DNA of 64,000 bases from Thalassoroseus pseudoceratinae. Its GTDB lineage: Bacteria > Planctomycetota > Planctomycetia > Planctomycetales > Planctomycetaceae. The notes beneath the pieces were generated by a model. That model did not search any database. It saw nothing but the letters and a program-made list of their open reading frames with translations, and was not told the origin of the DNA. This document shows, in pieces, positions 29,380 to 37,886 of this stretch; within the stretch, counting starts at the first letter, position 1; each line of letters starts with the position of its first letter. A program made the position numbers and the translations under genes. The stretch lies in the NCBI RefSeq assembly GCF_011634775.1, contig NZ_JAALXT010000001.1, forward strand, positions 1,383,125 to 1,447,124, in the 5' to 3' direction.

Positions 29380-32300
29380 ATGGACATTCCGATTCGCCTC
29401 ACTCGATCGTTGCCGTTTACTCCTACCGAAGAGAAGTCAATCGACTTGCCCCATGCGATTGGCTTTCACGAGGCCACCGATGAGGAATTTCGGCTTGCAG
29501 AACGTGAACACCTCCTTCAGTACATCAATCTTCAATTGATCGCTAACGGCTTTCCCGCCGCCAAAGGTCATGATGAACTGAAATTCACGGAGATCGCCAG
29601 CGGATTGCTGGTGAATCATGCCCAGAAGAATCGACTGCTTGCCGATCATCCATCACCGGCGGACGCACGGATCGAAGGATTTCTGAACGGGCATTTCGCG
29701 AACGTTCTGAACGGGGAACCGTTGGAACTGCCACGTCGGGGGTTGACGCTCGATCGTCATGGCATGGCTCGTGAGTTGTCTTTACCAGCCGATGGCGACG
29801 AATTCCACAGTGACATTGTCAATTCTTTCCGGGTTCGAAATGGAGTTCTTCACAACCCCAAGCACGACCGCCGAACGACCAAAGGAACATTTCACGTCAC
29901 CGAAGGCGGTCTACCGATCGCCGATGACAAACTCGCCGTCCCGCAGAAAACCTTTGTCGAGCTGTTCCGTCGCGGCGTTCAATCGACGCCGGAGTTGCTG
30001 GAGTTTCCATTCACTTCCAACCAGGAAGACAAAGCCGTCGGATGGGCGACTCTGCTGATTCGTCCGCTTGTCCAACCAGCGGTCTCCGGGGTGTGCCCGC
30101 AAAAACGGATGGAAGTTCGGTTCTTCGCGCCCGGCAACCTGACGAGTAACTTGGACTTCGTCGAATCCATTTTCGGAAATGCCGGCGATCCGTTCATTCC
30201 AGAGAACGATGCCGGCCTGGACGTTGTCCACTGGACCGGACACACCGGTTGCGTGATTCTCGCGCCGCATTTGGTCACGGTGACAAAGAAAGAAGTCGGC
30301 CTACCACATATCAGTGAAGCCACCGATCGCCAAAAACGCGACGGGATGTGCTGGGAATCCGAAGACGAACTCTACAACAACGGCACCGCCTTCAAATTGA
30401 CGTGCCGAACCGATGCCGGAATTGTGGTGACACTGATTGCCGACAATTATTTCGGCTACTGTAAGAAAGAGGTCAAAACACAAATCGGCTACGCCGCCAA
30501 CTTGATGGGTGGCGTCGAGGAAGAACACGCCGGGGGTGCGTTGGCATTCCCAAGCTACAACCTCGGTGACGATTTCCAACTGAACAGCATCAAATACAAC
30601 AACCGCACCTTCGATCAAGTCATCAACGACTACTCCGACTTCATCGAATTCGACCCGGCCGGCTTCGGTCGCGATCGAAAATTCCCGGAAGTCGTCTATA
30701 TCCCGGAAGACGCCTACGCCAGTCTCGAAGAACAACGCATTTCGTGGCATCGCAACGGAGAAAAACAGTCGATTCCGTTGTTGCCAGGCGAAGTGTATAT
30801 CGCACCGTCTGGTTACCAGTTGCGGCTGGAAAAACACCCGGCGGCCCCATCGTGGCGGATTATCGGCACACCGGCACAACCGGTCTTCTGTCATAAGCCC
30901 TGCACGGTTTCTGGGGGCGGAAAGAGCGAAATCAGCAAGTCACTCCGCGACTACATGCTCTACGGGCCGGTCTTCGTGAACGATATCGATCAAGACTTCG
31001 CTATCATTGATGAGATCGTCAAACGCAACTACGAGGACCGTTGGCGAAACCCACTCCCAGCCGATCATCCCAACCGCCGACCGAGTCGACAGTTGCTCGA
31101 TCCCAACCGGTCGCTGGGTAGCGTTATCAAATTGTTGACCCCGTCACCGGAATACAACGACGCGTACAATCAATGGCTCAACGACATTCCGAACTATATC
31201 TACGCGTTGGTCTTCATCATCAAACGTTTCTACCGAGATGGTTGGGAAGACGATTGGAAGAACCATTTTGGGGTCGATTTCGTCAACGGCCACTCCGGAC
31301 ACGAATTGAAGTACCGCGACCGGAAACTTGTCGGAACCTACTTGCGAGTTGGTCTGGATGAGAAATCGGCGTGGCGGACCTATAAACTTCGTCAAGACTT
31401 CATGCCCGCCTTGAAGGTGCAAACCGAAGACGACATCACAGCTTCCGTGATTATCCCCGGTCGATCTTTGGAGAATCTCGATGGCTTGGACGAAAATCGA
31501 AGTTACAAGTTCTCCGAGAACTGTGAGTTTCGTCTGTTCCAACGCCCCGACGATGCCATCCATCGTGGTTTGGACAAACAAACCGAACGCGACCTCGCCC
31601 GACACGATAACTTCATCTCGAACTTCGAGCCGCTCACGCGGGAAGAAGTGGTCAAGATGACCCGCGATGTGATCGACTTCGACGCATTCAGCGAACCGAT
31701 GCAAGAGATGCTGTCGACGGTCGATAAGTCCGGCAGTAGCTACGTGGTGTGTTCAGCGAACCCACGCCAGATCGACGGCAAACCCACGAAAAACCCGCGT
31801 TATCTGCAAACGCGACCCGACTTGGTCAACCCGCTCGACAAGTATGTGGCAAATGTCGGCACACGACTGCGACGTGCTATCCCGAGTGACAAACCGGTTC
31901 ACATGCCTGTCGATTCTGTGTTGCTTGGACGGCGGAACAATCCGCCTGACCGTGAAGCCGGCATTCGATCGCTCGCGGTTTACAGTCCGATTCACTACCA
32001 GGAACTTCCCGAATTGTTCATGGACTTCATCTGCTCGCTCACGGGCAAAAGTCCATCGACAACCGGAGCCGGGAGTGAAGGCGCACTAACGAAGGGCCCC
32101 TTCAACGCACTCCGACCGTCCGCCGACCTCAATAGCGCCCTCGTCGATTTCCTGGTTACGGGATTGGGTGGTTTTTCGACATCGGCCGGGCATGTCGGCC
32201 CCGACTACCGCGTCGATCATGACATCAGTTTGCTGGTTCCCGAAATCTGGTGCCGACTTCGTCCGGAAGAACGTGATCCAAGTTACTTGATCGAAAACGG

Positions 32301-32919
32301 ACTGCTCGATCGCATCGAAGACTTCGAGCACAATGGAAAGAAAATCCCTGCCAGCCGATTGGGCTATCGAATCAACACGGAGTTCGTTCGGCAGTTCTGC
32401 GGGCGAGTGTTCGACAATCCTCGACAAGTCTTCGATGAAAAGCTACTGCAACCGGAATCGCAGAACCCCGACGACTTCGCTGATGGCGTGCTGTACATCG
32501 CGGAAGCTCAGGAACGCGTTGCCAAAGCTTATTTCCGCGATGGTTCATACGAGGAAGCCTGTCCGCCGTTGCAAGCGATCTTGTCGATCATGGCCTACGG
32601 TGAATGGAACGGCCACGACGCCCACTCACCCGAAGTTCGTCAGATGTTCACCCGTGAGTATCTCTACAACAGCGATTGGTACCAAGCCCGACTGAAAACC
32701 TTCCAAGAGAATCAGTTGTCGCTGCGTCAAAGACAAATCGACTATCTCACCAAGATGGCCGATGGATTGGATGAAGTCGAAATTGATCGACTACAACTGA
32801 ACGCGCGAAAGAACTATGTTCAAGAACAGATCGACTCGATCTCGAGTGAAGCCTATCTCAAATCATTGGTCGGAACGATCGGTGCCGAACCACACGATTT
32901 GTTGACAAGCGAAGACTAG
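29380..32919 (+). CDS. Large conserved enzyme, candidate PPi-type phosphoenolpyruvate carboxykinase
   Basis: A 1179-residue soluble protein with no signal peptide. Its size and internal features match what I recall of PPi-dependent PEP carboxykinases of Entamoeba and propionibacteria, which interconvert oxaloacetate plus pyrophosphate with PEP, CO2 and phosphate. Visible features are NNGTAFKLTCRTDAG, ADNYFGYCKKEVKTQIGYAA, EEEHAGGALAFPSY, a P-loop-like SGGGKSE at residues 511-517, and a second Gly/Ser-rich GKSPSTTGAGSEGALTKGP at 889-907. The C-terminal 80 residues are charged and helical. It is not similar to ATP- or GTP-type enzymes at the sequence level. The assignment rests on memory of the family, so it is tentative; the reading frame itself is certain. 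Confidence 0.6.
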   Translation: MDIPIRLTRSLPFTPTEEKSIDLPHAIGFHEATDEEFRLAEREHLLQYINLQLIANGFPAAKGHDELKFTEIASGLLVNHAQKNRLLADHPSPADARIEGFLNGHFANVLNGEPLELPRRGLTLDRHGMARELSLPADGDEFHSDIVNSFRVRNGVLHNPKHDRRTTKGTFHVTEGGLPIADDKLAVPQKTFVELFRRGVQSTPELLEFPFTSNQEDKAVGWATLLIRPLVQPAVSGVCPQKRMEVRFFAPGNLTSNLDFVESIFGNAGDPFIPENDAGLDVVHWTGHTGCVILAPHLVTVTKKEVGLPHISEATDRQKRDGMCWESEDELYNNGTAFKLTCRTDAGIVVTLIADNYFGYCKKEVKTQIGYAANLMGGVEEEHAGGALAFPSYNLGDDFQLNSIKYNNRTFDQVINDYSDFIEFDPAGFGRDRKFPEVVYIPEDAYASLEEQRISWHRNGEKQSIPLLPGEVYIAPSGYQLRLEKHPAAPSWRIIGTPAQPVFCHKPCTVSGGGKSEISKSLRDYMLYGPVFVNDIDQDFAIIDEIVKRNYEDRWRNPLPADHPNRRPSRQLLDPNRSLGSVIKLLTPSPEYNDAYNQWLNDIPNYIYALVFIIKRFYRDGWEDDWKNHFGVDFVNGHSGHELKYRDRKLVGTYLRVGLDEKSAWRTYKLRQDFMPALKVQTEDDITASVIIPGRSLENLDGLDENRSYKFSENCEFRLFQRPDDAIHRGLDKQTERDLARHDNFISNFEPLTREEVVKMTRDVIDFDAFSEPMQEMLSTVDKSGSSYVVCSANPRQIDGKPTKNPRYLQTRPDLVNPLDKYVANVGTRLRRAIPSDKPVHMPVDSVLLGRRNNPPDREAGIRSLAVYSPIHYQELPELFMDFICSLTGKSPSTTGAGSEGALTKGPFNALRPSADLNSALVDFLVTGLGGFSTSAGHVGPDYRVDHDISLLVPEIWCRLRPEERDPSYLIENGLLDRIEDFEHNGKKIPASRLGYRINTEFVRQFCGRVFDNPRQVFDEKLLQPESQNPDDFADGVLYIAEAQERVAKAYFRDGSYEEACPPLQAILSIMAYGEWNGHDAHSPEVRQMFTREYLYNSDWYQARLKTFQENQLSLRQRQIDYLTKMADGLDEVEIDRLQLNARKNYVQEQIDSISSEAYLKSLVGTIGAEPHDLLTSED

Positions 32920-32938
32920 TGGATTTGGCGCGATCGAA

Positions 32939-32973
32939 GACCGGTGTTTCTTAGCGACGAGGAAACACCGGTC
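32939..32973. other. Perfect 12-bp inverted repeat between two plus-strand genes
   Basis: GACCGGTGTTTC (32939-32950) and GAAACACCGGTC (32962-32973) pair perfectly around an 11-base loop, 20 bases after the end of the large enzyme gene. No T-run follows on either side. It may end or protect the upstream transcript, or be a protein-binding site. Confidence 0.5.
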
Positions 32974-33031
32974 ACTACGTCAAACGAGACATCGTCTTGA
33001 GTGAACTCAAAAGAATGGAATGATTCGTTTT

Positions 33032-34429
33032 ATGAGTCAGCAGAATTTTGATGTTGTGGTCATTGGCACGGGTCCCGGTGGAGAGGGGGCTGCGATGCAA
33101 GCCACCAAACTGGGGAAATCCGTCGCCGTCGTTGAGAGGTTTCGCCGAATCGGTGGGGGATGCACTCACTGGGGCACAATTCCCAGCAAGGCGTTGCGGT
33201 ACGCGATCTTTCAACTGACATCCGTAACACAAAACAAACTGTTCCGCGAAGCCGGCATCAAGCCTCAGCTTTCGTTTGCGGAAATGCGACGGTCGGCCTC
33301 TTCGGTGATCGAGAAACAAGTCGATATGCGGCTCAGTTTCTACGAACGCAATGGGGTTCCGGTTTTCTATGGATCGGCGGCGTTTGTTGATCCCCACACG
33401 ATTTCCATTCAAGGCGAATTCGGTGGCAAACGACAGTTGCACGCCAATCAGTTTGTCATCGCTACCGGGACCCGACCGTATCGTCCGGCGGATATCGACT
33501 TCAGTCATCCCCGTGTGCACGACAGCGACACCATTCTCGACCTCGAAGATACACCGCGTTCCATCACAATTTACGGGGCCGGTGTGATTGGGTGCGAGTA
33601 TGCATCGATGTTCCGCAACCTTGGTTGCAAAGTTAATCTCATCAACACTCGGGCGAAGTTGCTCGAATTCCTCGATGACGAAATCATCGATGCATTGAGT
33701 TATCACCTGCGTGATCGTGGTGTCATCATCCGCCACAATGAAAACTATGATCATGTCGAACCGCATGCGGACGGCGTGGTGCTCGAGCTGAAATCCGGCA
33801 AACGCATCAAGACGGATATTCTCTTTTGGGCTGCCGGTCGTAGCGGAAACAGTGATACACTCGGCTTGCAAGAAATTGGTATCGAACCGAATAGCCGCGG
33901 ACAGATTCCGATCAACGATGACTTCCAAACCGGTCTCGAACACATCTACGCCGTCGGAGATGTCATCGGTCCGCCATCGTTGGCCAGTGCGGCATACGTG
34001 CAAGGGCGGTACGCGGCCCATCACATGATTAACGGGTCCTGCGAACGGGCGATGATCAGCGACATTCCAACCGGCATCTACACAAGTCCGGAAATTAGTT
34101 CCCTCGGCAAGACCGAACGCGAACTCACCGAAGCCGGCGTGCCGTACGAAGTGGGCCACTCCATGTTCAAGAACCTCGCGCGTGCCCAAATCACCGGACA
34201 AACGGTCGGAATGCTGAAGCTGTTATTCCACCGCGAGACACTGCACATCCTCGGCATCCACTGTTTCGGTGCGAACGCCTCGGAAATTATTCACATTGGC
34301 CAAGCCATCATGTCGCAGCCTGGCGATCAAAACTCGCTGCGTTACTTCGTCAATTCGACATTCAACTACCCAACAATGGCCGAGGCGTATCGCGTGGCGG
34401 CGTTGAACGGTTTGAATCGACTGTTCTAG
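33032..34429 (+). CDS. sthA: Soluble pyridine nucleotide transhydrogenase
   Basis: A 465-residue FAD protein of the disulfide reductase fold that equilibrates NADPH with NAD+. [18 protein letters not shown] binds FAD, and [18 protein letters not shown] is the SthA signature: only one Cys is present where lipoamide dehydrogenases have a redox pair. [17 protein letters not shown] binds NAD(P). Length fits E. coli SthA (466). Start at ATG 33032; another ATG four codons upstream is possible. It is plus-strand and convergent with the ubiquitin-like locus. Confidence 0.93.
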   Translation: MSQQNFDVVVIGTGPGGEGAAMQATKLGKSVAVVERFRRIGGGCTHWGTIPSKALRYAIFQLTSVTQNKLFREAGIKPQLSFAEMRRSASSVIEKQVDMRLSFYERNGVPVFYGSAAFVDPHTISIQGEFGGKRQLHANQFVIATGTRPYRPADIDFSHPRVHDSDTILDLEDTPRSITIYGAGVIGCEYASMFRNLGCKVNLINTRAKLLEFLDDEIIDALSYHLRDRGVIIRHNENYDHVEPHADGVVLELKSGKRIKTDILFWAAGRSGNSDTLGLQEIGIEPNSRGQIPINDDFQTGLEHIYAVGDVIGPPSLASAAYVQGRYAAHHMINGSCERAMISDIPTGIYTSPEISSLGKTERELTEAGVPYEVGHSMFKNLARAQITGQTVGMLKLLFHRETLHILGIHCFGANASEIIHIGQAIMSQPGDQNSLRYFVNSTFNYPTMAEAYRVAALNGLNRLF

Positions 34430-34470
34430 ACAGAAACCCGATCCGGCTCAGCGATTCCCGGAAGATTGTT

Positions 34471-35145
34471 TCAACCGGGAATTTCGATCACGCCCTGACA
34501 TTGCTTGCACCGAGCCCGTTTACCAGCGAGTTTCGGCGGCAAACGGTACTTGGCTTTGCATTTCGGACAGATGACCAAGATCGGATCGGCTTCCGCAGGC
34601 GGTGGTGTTTGCGACACAACGGCTTGCGAAGATGCCGGACGTGATGTTGCCTTCACCTGAGGCGTCTCGGGGGTATCGTCTTCATCGAGTAACAAGCTCA
34701 CGCGATCGAGTGGCAACTCGTCGGCATGCTCCGTGGCCCAGCGAGCCGCATCGCCATTGAGCGGGCTTTTCACGTTGTAACTTTGGTACGCGAGCATTTC
34801 GCCGATTCGCGCGACGATCGACCACAACGGCTCGCCCGCACTCCAATGGTCGCCCACACAAATCGCATGCGGTGCGATGTTTGGATGAAACACCGGCGTC
34901 AACATTCGGCATTGCGGAGCTGTCCGCGGATAGTTCCGAGGCAGACTGATCTCGACTTGATGTTTCGTCATCGGTTCGATTTCGTCATCGGCCGCCTGAC
35001 GAAGACTTCGAATACGATACTCGATTCGATACTGTTCCGGCGGATCACCATTCGCTTCCACGAGACGCAAGCGTGGATGACGCACGAGATAATCCGCGAG
35101 CTTATCGAAGTCGGCCTGAAGTCGCCGTAGTCGAACAGTACTCAT
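34471..35145 (-). CDS. E2 ubiquitin-conjugating-enzyme-like protein with C-terminal zinc ribbon
   Basis: A 224-residue protein. Residues 1-145 look like a UBC fold: EISLPRNYPRTAPQ matches the E2 strand and turn before the active site, TPVFHPNI carries the His-Pro-Asn motif at residues 87-89, and Cys96 follows in APHAICVGDHWS where E2 enzymes have the thioester cysteine. A helix with a tryptophan (LWSIVARIGEMLAYQSYN) comes next, as in E2s. Residues 146-188 are a low-complexity linker. Residues 190-224 are a zinc ribbon (CPKC then CKQC). It would take a ubiquitin-like protein from the E1-like enzyme of the same unit. It is the last gene of the nine, 22 bases after its neighbour. Confidence 0.8.
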   Translation of the reverse strand: MSTVRLRRLQADFDKLADYLVRHPRLRLVEANGDPPEQYRIEYRIRSLRQAADDEIEPMTKHQVEISLPRNYPRTAPQCRMLTPVFHPNIAPHAICVGDHWSAGEPLWSIVARIGEMLAYQSYNVKSPLNGDAARWATEHADELPLDRVSLLLDEDDTPETPQVKATSRPASSQAVVSQTPPPAEADPILVICPKCKAKYRLPPKLAGKRARCKQCQGVIEIPG

Positions 35146-35167
35146 GTGGTAACGACAGATTGTCTAA

Positions 35168-35611
35168 TTAAGTCAGAAGATAAAAGGCGGCGAGTGTCGA
35201 GTATACCAAGGAAACCGCAATTGCGGCATACGCCATGACATGAAACGCGGCCCCCGCGATCTTGAGCGGTCGGTGATAGAGCGTGACTAGGCCAAGTCCA
35301 AGAACGAGAATGACCGGCGCCAGCATCGCGACAATCGACAGCACAAACAGTGTGATCGACACACCTCTGACGAACGGAACGGCTTCTTGATCACGCATGC
35401 GTTGCCGAGGATCGTACCGCCGCTTTTTTGAAGTCGTTTCTCGCGAAAAGGCTTCTCCACAACCAGGGCACTGCCGAGCCGACGCCGCCGCAACGGTTCC
35501 ACACATGGGGCAAGAACGCCCGTCCCTTGGCATTCTTTGCACGGGCCGCGCGGTTTCGAGTGGCTGGGCATTTTCAAGATCGCCCTCGGTAATTCGGATC
35601 ACGTCGTCCAA
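35168..35611 (-). CDS. Small zinc-ribbon protein with two membrane helices
   Basis: A 147-residue protein of unknown function. Residues 33-55 hold CPMCGTVAAASARQCPGCGEAF, a short CxxC/CxxC zinc ribbon written here as two pairs 15 residues apart. Two membrane helices follow (about 82-112 and 120-146). The membrane part resembles that of the RING-like protein encoded just upstream (FVLSIVAMLAPVILVL against FVLSLIGVLAPLLLPL), so the two are probably paralogues. The start is uncertain: TTG 35611 is used, GTG 35602 is an alternative. Its place between the RING-like and E2-like genes suggests it works with them. Confidence 0.75.
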   Translation of the reverse strand: MDDVIRITEGDLENAQPLETARPVQRMPRDGRSCPMCGTVAAASARQCPGCGEAFSRETTSKKRRYDPRQRMRDQEAVPFVRGVSITLFVLSIVAMLAPVILVLGLGLVTLYHRPLKIAGAAFHVMAYAAIAVSLVYSTLAAFYLLT

Positions 35612-35643
35612 AGGAGTGCTCTTTCGTCAGATACTCGTCCCCG

Positions 35644-36366
35644 TTAGGGAGCCAACCAGAACATCAAAATCAACAGCGAATACACGAACGACAACCCAAC
35701 AGTTGCGTAAGCCAACACGACGTACAACGGTCCCGCTGCTTGCAGTGCTTTGCGTTGCGGCCCAAAGATGACGGCACACAACGGCAGAAGCAATGGGGCG
35801 AGCACGCCGATCAGACTCAAAACGAACAACACCACAGTAACGGTTCGCAATGCGGATGCTCGAGTCTCAGTGCGACTACGGTTGTGAAATTCGTCGGGTG
35901 TCATCGGATCGGCGGTGGGAAATTCCGCCCGGCAAAATCGACACCGCAACGCCATCGATTTGATTTTCCGTCGACACGAAGGGCAACGTTTTGTGTCACC
36001 CCAACCGGCGCGACCTTCCTCCGGTTCGTTGTCTTCCTTTTTGAGTTCCGGAGCCTCCCCACAACCGTACGTTCCACACCCACCAATCTCAGACCAACAC
36101 TCTGAGTGATGGACCTGATCGCACGCCGGGCACTTCACTGCCAAATCCTCGGCGGCCATTTCCGATTGGCAGATCGGGCACATCGAGCCCGCAAATCGCG
36201 GACCGGCTTTCTTTGTCGCTAAAACTTTTGCCTGAGCGGACAACGGAATGCCTTGTTTACAACGAGGGCAGCGGAATGCCCGATTCGCCCGCTGCTTGGG
36301 CAAACGAATTTTCGCGCCACACGCACATTCGATGATCGGTGAATCCGCCGCCAGTCCCGATGCCAT
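35644..36366 (-). CDS. RING-finger-like zinc protein with two membrane helices (E3 candidate)
   Basis: A 240-residue protein. It has an N-terminal zinc ribbon (Cys14, Cys16, Cys33, Cys36). A RING-like treble clef follows: C63-x2-C66, C79-x2-C82, H87-x2-C90-W, C97 and C102, reading HHSECWSEIGGCGTYGC at its second half. This matches the prokaryotic RING families described by comparative genomics. A further zinc ribbon lies at about 128-146 (CPSC, CRFC), and two membrane helices at about 170-192 and 205-235. It would be the E3-like partner of the E2-like protein, placed at the membrane. ATG 36366 was chosen; longer in-frame starts run into the preceding gene. Confidence 0.8.
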   Translation of the reverse strand: MASGLAADSPIIECACGAKIRLPKQRANRAFRCPRCKQGIPLSAQAKVLATKKAGPRFAGSMCPICQSEMAAEDLAVKCPACDQVHHSECWSEIGGCGTYGCGEAPELKKEDNEPEEGRAGWGDTKRCPSCRRKIKSMALRCRFCRAEFPTADPMTPDEFHNRSRTETRASALRTVTVVLFVLSLIGVLAPLLLPLCAVIFGPQRKALQAAGPLYVVLAYATVGLSFVYSLLILMFWLAP

Positions 36367-36392
36367 ACCGATTGTCGCCCTGTGTTGGTGGA

Positions 36393-36980
36393 TCAGAAAT
36401 TGAACATTCGCGCGTTGTCCGTCATCGCTGCAATCAGAATTGCCATCCAAAAGGCCAAGGGAATCAAACCGCAAATCAGCCCGGCGATTGCCATACCACT
36501 GCGATCGCGATGCTCCTGACTGGCTTTCACCATTTCCAACACCGAAAAGACAACGGCCATCAACGCCAGCGGAACACTAATCGGTGCCAGACAGAACAAA
36601 ACGAGCGAAACAATCCCTAACACCAGTGACGCAATTGCCCAACCTTCGCTGCGATCTCCTGGACGGGCATGCCGAGACTCTCGCAACGACTCACCGCAAA
36701 ATCGGCAGCGGGTTGCACGACTTTTGATGTATTCGCCGCAGACCGGGCAGGGGCGTACATCGCGACGATCCCGTGGTGGCGTTTCTTCGTAGTCCTCGTG
36801 AAATCCGCTTGGTTCTTCCGTCGGCAAAAAATCAGTATCGAAGAACTCATCGAACTCGTCGCCATCTTCGTGAACCAACACAACGGCGGAACATTCCGGG
36901 CACTTTGCACGGCGACCGGCAGCGTCATCGGGCGCACGCAGAATGCGTCCACAATTCCGACATTCAACTTCAATCGCCAT
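36393..36980 (-). CDS. Zinc-ribbon membrane protein
   Basis: A 195-residue protein of unknown function. It begins with a zinc ribbon (CRNCGRILRAPDDAAGRRAK, then CPEC), has an acidic stretch at 37-65, a second ribbon (CPVCGEYIKSRATRCRFCGE) near 77-96, and two or three membrane helices from about 113 on (IASLVLGIVSLVLFCLAPI). ATG 36980 is preceded by GAGG at 8 bases. The layout is the same as the next gene upstream (37019-37819), so they are paralogues. It is part of the tightly packed ubiquitin-like unit, 26 bases before the RING-like gene. Confidence 0.78.
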   Translation of the reverse strand: MAIEVECRNCGRILRAPDDAAGRRAKCPECSAVVLVHEDGDEFDEFFDTDFLPTEEPSGFHEDYEETPPRDRRDVRPCPVCGEYIKSRATRCRFCGESLRESRHARPGDRSEGWAIASLVLGIVSLVLFCLAPISVPLALMAVVFSVLEMVKASQEHRDRSGMAIAGLICGLIPLAFWMAILIAAMTDNARMFNF

Positions 36981-37018
36981 AGAGACTACCTCACGTTCAC
37001 GACGTGCCAGAGACAACG

Positions 37019-37819
37019 TCAATCCAATTTCGTATTGATCGGCACACCCAACGCTTTCAGTTCACTCGCCCACTTGATCACGCGATGCCCTTGAACAACA
37101 GCGGCGACGAGTATCGCAATGGCACAGATATTGAAGCTCAGAAAGATATTGCCGATCAAACTCAAATAACTCATGACCAATCCAGTATAGACGGCCCACA
37201 TCTGTTTGAGACACATGCAAACACCAACCGCAATCCAGAACAATGTCAGTGGAACTAGAACCACAAGTATATCGGGATCGAACTGGTTATTCCGAGGCGC
37301 GTTGCCGAGCACGATCGCCGCTAAGAGTCCGAGTGAACCGATGACAATCCAAAACCCACCGAGACCATGGATCTCCTTGCGAAACCGTTCTAGCTTGGTA
37401 CGAGTCGCGCGGGAATCGACGCCAACGAAATAGGAGTTGTCCAGCACCTCACCACAGTACCGACATTTCTTCGCACGCGCAAGAATTTGCTCTCCGCATA
37501 CGGGGCACGGCACTCGGCGGCGGCGATCCCCCTCGACTTCGGCATGCTCGTCGGTGGTGTAGGCACTGAAGGTCTCCTCGTAATCTTCCTCATCGTCTGC
37601 TTCGTACTCGCGTGCTCCACGGCTACTCGTTGATCCGCTGAATTCAGAGTCGAATCCCGAGATTTCCTCAGCATCGTAAACTTCGTCTTCGTAAGGTTCT
37701 TCGGGCTGAGGGATCCGAACGGCTTCGCCGCATGCGGGACACTTCGCCCGCCGCCCCGCCGCCGAATCCGGTGCTCGCAGCAAGCGGCCGCACGAACCAC
37801 ACTGAGCTTCAATTGGCAC
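37019..37819 (-). CDS. Zinc-ribbon membrane protein
   Basis: A 266-residue protein of unknown function. Residues 7-35 form a zinc ribbon (CGSCGRLLRAPDSAAGRRAK, CPAC). A long acidic, Tyr/Glu-rich stretch follows (residues 40-98). A second ribbon is at 105-125 (CPVCGEQILARAKKCRYCGE), then four membrane helices from about 150. The start is GTG 37819, set by GGGAGG 7 bases upstream. It is a paralogue of the protein encoded at 36393-36980. The acidic stretch could be a docking segment; that is a guess. Confidence 0.78.
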   Translation of the reverse strand: MPIEAQCGSCGRLLRAPDSAAGRRAKCPACGEAVRIPQPEEPYEDEVYDAEEISGFDSEFSGSTSSRGAREYEADDEEDYEETFSAYTTDEHAEVEGDRRRRVPCPVCGEQILARAKKCRYCGEVLDNSYFVGVDSRATRTKLERFRKEIHGLGGFWIVIGSLGLLAAIVLGNAPRNNQFDPDILVVLVPLTLFWIAVGVCMCLKQMWAVYTGLVMSYLSLIGNIFLSFNICAIAILVAAVVQGHRVIKWASELKALGVPINTKLD

Positions 37820-37886
37820 AGAAAACCTCCCCGATCATCCGACCGCTAAGACACATTCTATTATAGACAGTCAATCGCGTTAGACG

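Noticed and set aside
35168-37819. Treating the run of similar zinc-ribbon genes as a recent tandem repeat
   Set aside because: The proteins share layout but little direct sequence identity, so no DNA-level repeat is present.
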